This document shows, piece by piece, positions 63,190 to 64,000 of a stretch of 64,000 nt of DNA. Source of the DNA: Marinobacterium sediminicola (lineage in GTDB: Bacteria; Pseudomonadota; Gammaproteobacteria; Pseudomonadales; Balneatricaceae). The position numbers and the translations under genes are program-made. Where the stretch lies: assembly GCF_022343685.1 (NCBI RefSeq), contig NZ_CP092123.1, positions 2,108,001 to 2,172,000 of the forward strand. The letters run 5' to 3'. Positions within the stretch are counted from its first letter, which is position 1. Each line of letters starts with the position of its first letter. Under the pieces are notes generated by a model. It saw only the letters and a program-made list of their open reading frames with translations. It searched no databases and was not told the DNA's origin.

Positions 63190-63912
63190 TCAGAGCAGAA
63201 CCGGGATTGGCTTTTCAAGCGTGAAACTATCTGGCCCTATGCGTACTTTCCAAGCCATCACCTTCACACCAGCCTGCGCCGCCTGTCGCAACAGCTGACC
63301 ATAGCAAGCATCCACTTCATCGGCTGGCCTTGCCGCTCGGGCGCCGCTGTGTTGCACGCAGAACAACAGGACGGCTGTTCTGCCTTCAGCGGCCACCTGT
63401 ATCAGAGTGCGCAGATGCTTTTGCCCACGCTCGGTTACCGAATCGGGAAAGGCAATGATGCCGTCATCCTCATCCTCCGGACCCGGGCCCAACGTCACGT
63501 TCTTGACCTCGATAAAGGTGTGGGGCTCGGCGCGAGAACCCAATGCGAGGTCGAACCGGCTATCGCCATACTGAACTTCGCGTTCCACGCCACTAGCGGG
63601 CGAGAGTTCATGTATCAAGCCGGCCCGTATGGCTTCTTCCACCAGGGCATTGGTACGACCGGTATTGACGCCGGCCCAATGCCCGTGGGCAACCTGCACA
63701 GCTTCCAGTGTATGGCGATACTTGCGTTTGGGATTGCCGCTGTCCGAGATCAATGCGGGCTGAAGCACACCGGGCAGAACACAGTTTTTCATGGAGCCGG
63801 TATTGGGGCAGTGAACCGTCATCTCGCTGCCATCCTCATGCCGAACGTCAGCCATAAATCGCTTGTAACGTTTCAGCAGAGTGACCGTTTCCAGTGGGGG
63901 ATCAAACTTCAC
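63190..63912 (-). CDS. sfsA: Sugar fermentation stimulation protein homologue
   Basis: 240 aa starting at GTG 63912 (RBS AAGGA, 6 bases). Family motifs are PLETVTLLKRYKRFMADV, VHCPNTGSMKNCVLPG, GVNTGRTNALVEEAI, and the nuclease-like core FIEVKNVTLG and FPDSVTERGQKHLRTLIQVA. SfsA has an OB-like domain plus a PD-(D/E)XK-like fold and binds DNA; its physiological role is unsettled. Its GTG overlaps the TGA of a possible upstream gene (GTGA). Confidence 0.95.
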   Translation of the reverse strand: MKFDPPLETVTLLKRYKRFMADVRHEDGSEMTVHCPNTGSMKNCVLPGVLQPALISDSGNPKRKYRHTLEAVQVAHGHWAGVNTGRTNALVEEAIRAGLIHELSPASGVEREVQYGDSRFDLALGSRAEPHTFIEVKNVTLGPGPEDEDDGIIAFPDSVTERGQKHLRTLIQVAAEGRTAVLLFCVQHSGARAARPADEVDACYGQLLRQAAQAGVKVMAWKVRIGPDSFTLEKPIPVLL

Positions 63913-64000
63913 ACATATTCCTTGTCATCTGGCCCGGGCAGCAAGGACGAATGGCCGGGCTTCTGAATTTCGGCACCGAGGGTACTGTTTTCGTACCCTC
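63909..64000 (-). CDS. Possible C-terminal end of an upstream gene
   Basis: A minus-strand frame open from the window edge (in-frame codons from 63998) gives 29 residues ending PGPDDKEYV and stops with TGA overlapping the sfsA GTG, a GTGA arrangement typical of coupled genes. In pseudomonads an aminotransferase precedes sfsA, but nothing in these residues proves that. An inverted repeat (GAGGGTAC/GTACCCTC, 63978-64000) in the same place could instead be a terminator, so coding is uncertain. Confidence 0.35.
   Translation of the reverse strand, partial: GYENSTLGAEIQKPGHSSLLPGPDDKEYV

Overview
The window looks like chromosomal DNA of a heterotrophic gammaproteobacterium. The sfsA, CorA, Slp, YjdF and SNF-transporter homologues, the fused indolepyruvate oxidoreductase and the pseudomonad-style amine dehydrogenase cluster all fit a marine, Oceanospirillales/Pseudomonas-like organism, but that placement is inference from gene content; no rRNA or other phylogenetic marker is present. 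One tRNA (Ser-GGA) is found. No CRISPR array, phage, IS element or replication origin was seen.

Layout. 1-1.2 kb: end of a DcuS/CitA-type histidine kinase and its response regulator. 1.4-7.4 kb: etfBA, a DmdC/FadE-like acyl-CoA dehydrogenase, a divergent AraC regulator and a nitrilase. 7.4-15.1 kb: secreted M4 metalloprotease, tRNA-Ser, CaCA antiporter, CorA, and a Cache-PAS-GGDEF-EAL protein. 15.2-22.1 kb: aromatic amino acid use: Lrp regulator, divergent fused indolepyruvate ferredoxin oxidoreductase, aromatic aminotransferase, SNF-family transporter. 22.4-32.2 kb: carnitine catabolic island: BCCT transporter, cntA (Rieske oxygenase), a semialdehyde dehydrogenase, cntB (reductase), XRE-PAS and LysR regulators, a D-malate/tartrate dehydrogenase and a porin. 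Together these should take carnitine to trimethylamine plus malic semialdehyde, then D-malate, then pyruvate; E. coli yeaTUVWX is the known parallel.

32.3-45 kb: accessory block with a DHA2 exporter, an aldehyde dehydrogenase, two outer-membrane channels, a periplasmic sulfatase, an octaheme cytochrome c fused to a TPR tail, an AcoR-like sigma-54 activator and a Slp lipoprotein. 45-53 kb: quinohemoprotein amine dehydrogenase cluster (alpha diheme subunit, radical-SAM cross-linking enzyme, tiny gamma subunit, beta propeller) plus a barrel protein and a divergent phenylacetaldehyde-type dehydrogenase. Divergent sigma-54 promoters and three 17-bp palindromic sites lie in the intergenic region, so the AcoR-like protein is the obvious candidate regulator. 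The IOR branch (phenylacetyl-CoA) and the amine branch (phenylacetate) could feed one downstream pathway not present here.

53-64 kb: GNAT, YdcZ, nitroreductase, Crp/Fnr; two separate pairs in which an orphan periplasmic solute-binding protein lies directly upstream of a membrane diguanylate cyclase; YjdF; a GlxA regulator divergent from an isochorismatase-fold hydrolase; sfsA; and possibly the tail of an upstream gene.

Most notable: the double SBP-diguanylate cyclase architecture, the sigma-54/UAS-controlled amine dehydrogenase locus lacking the qhpE/F/G maturation genes, the carnitine-to-trimethylamine island with two regulators, and the sulfatase/octaheme-TPR neighbourhood.
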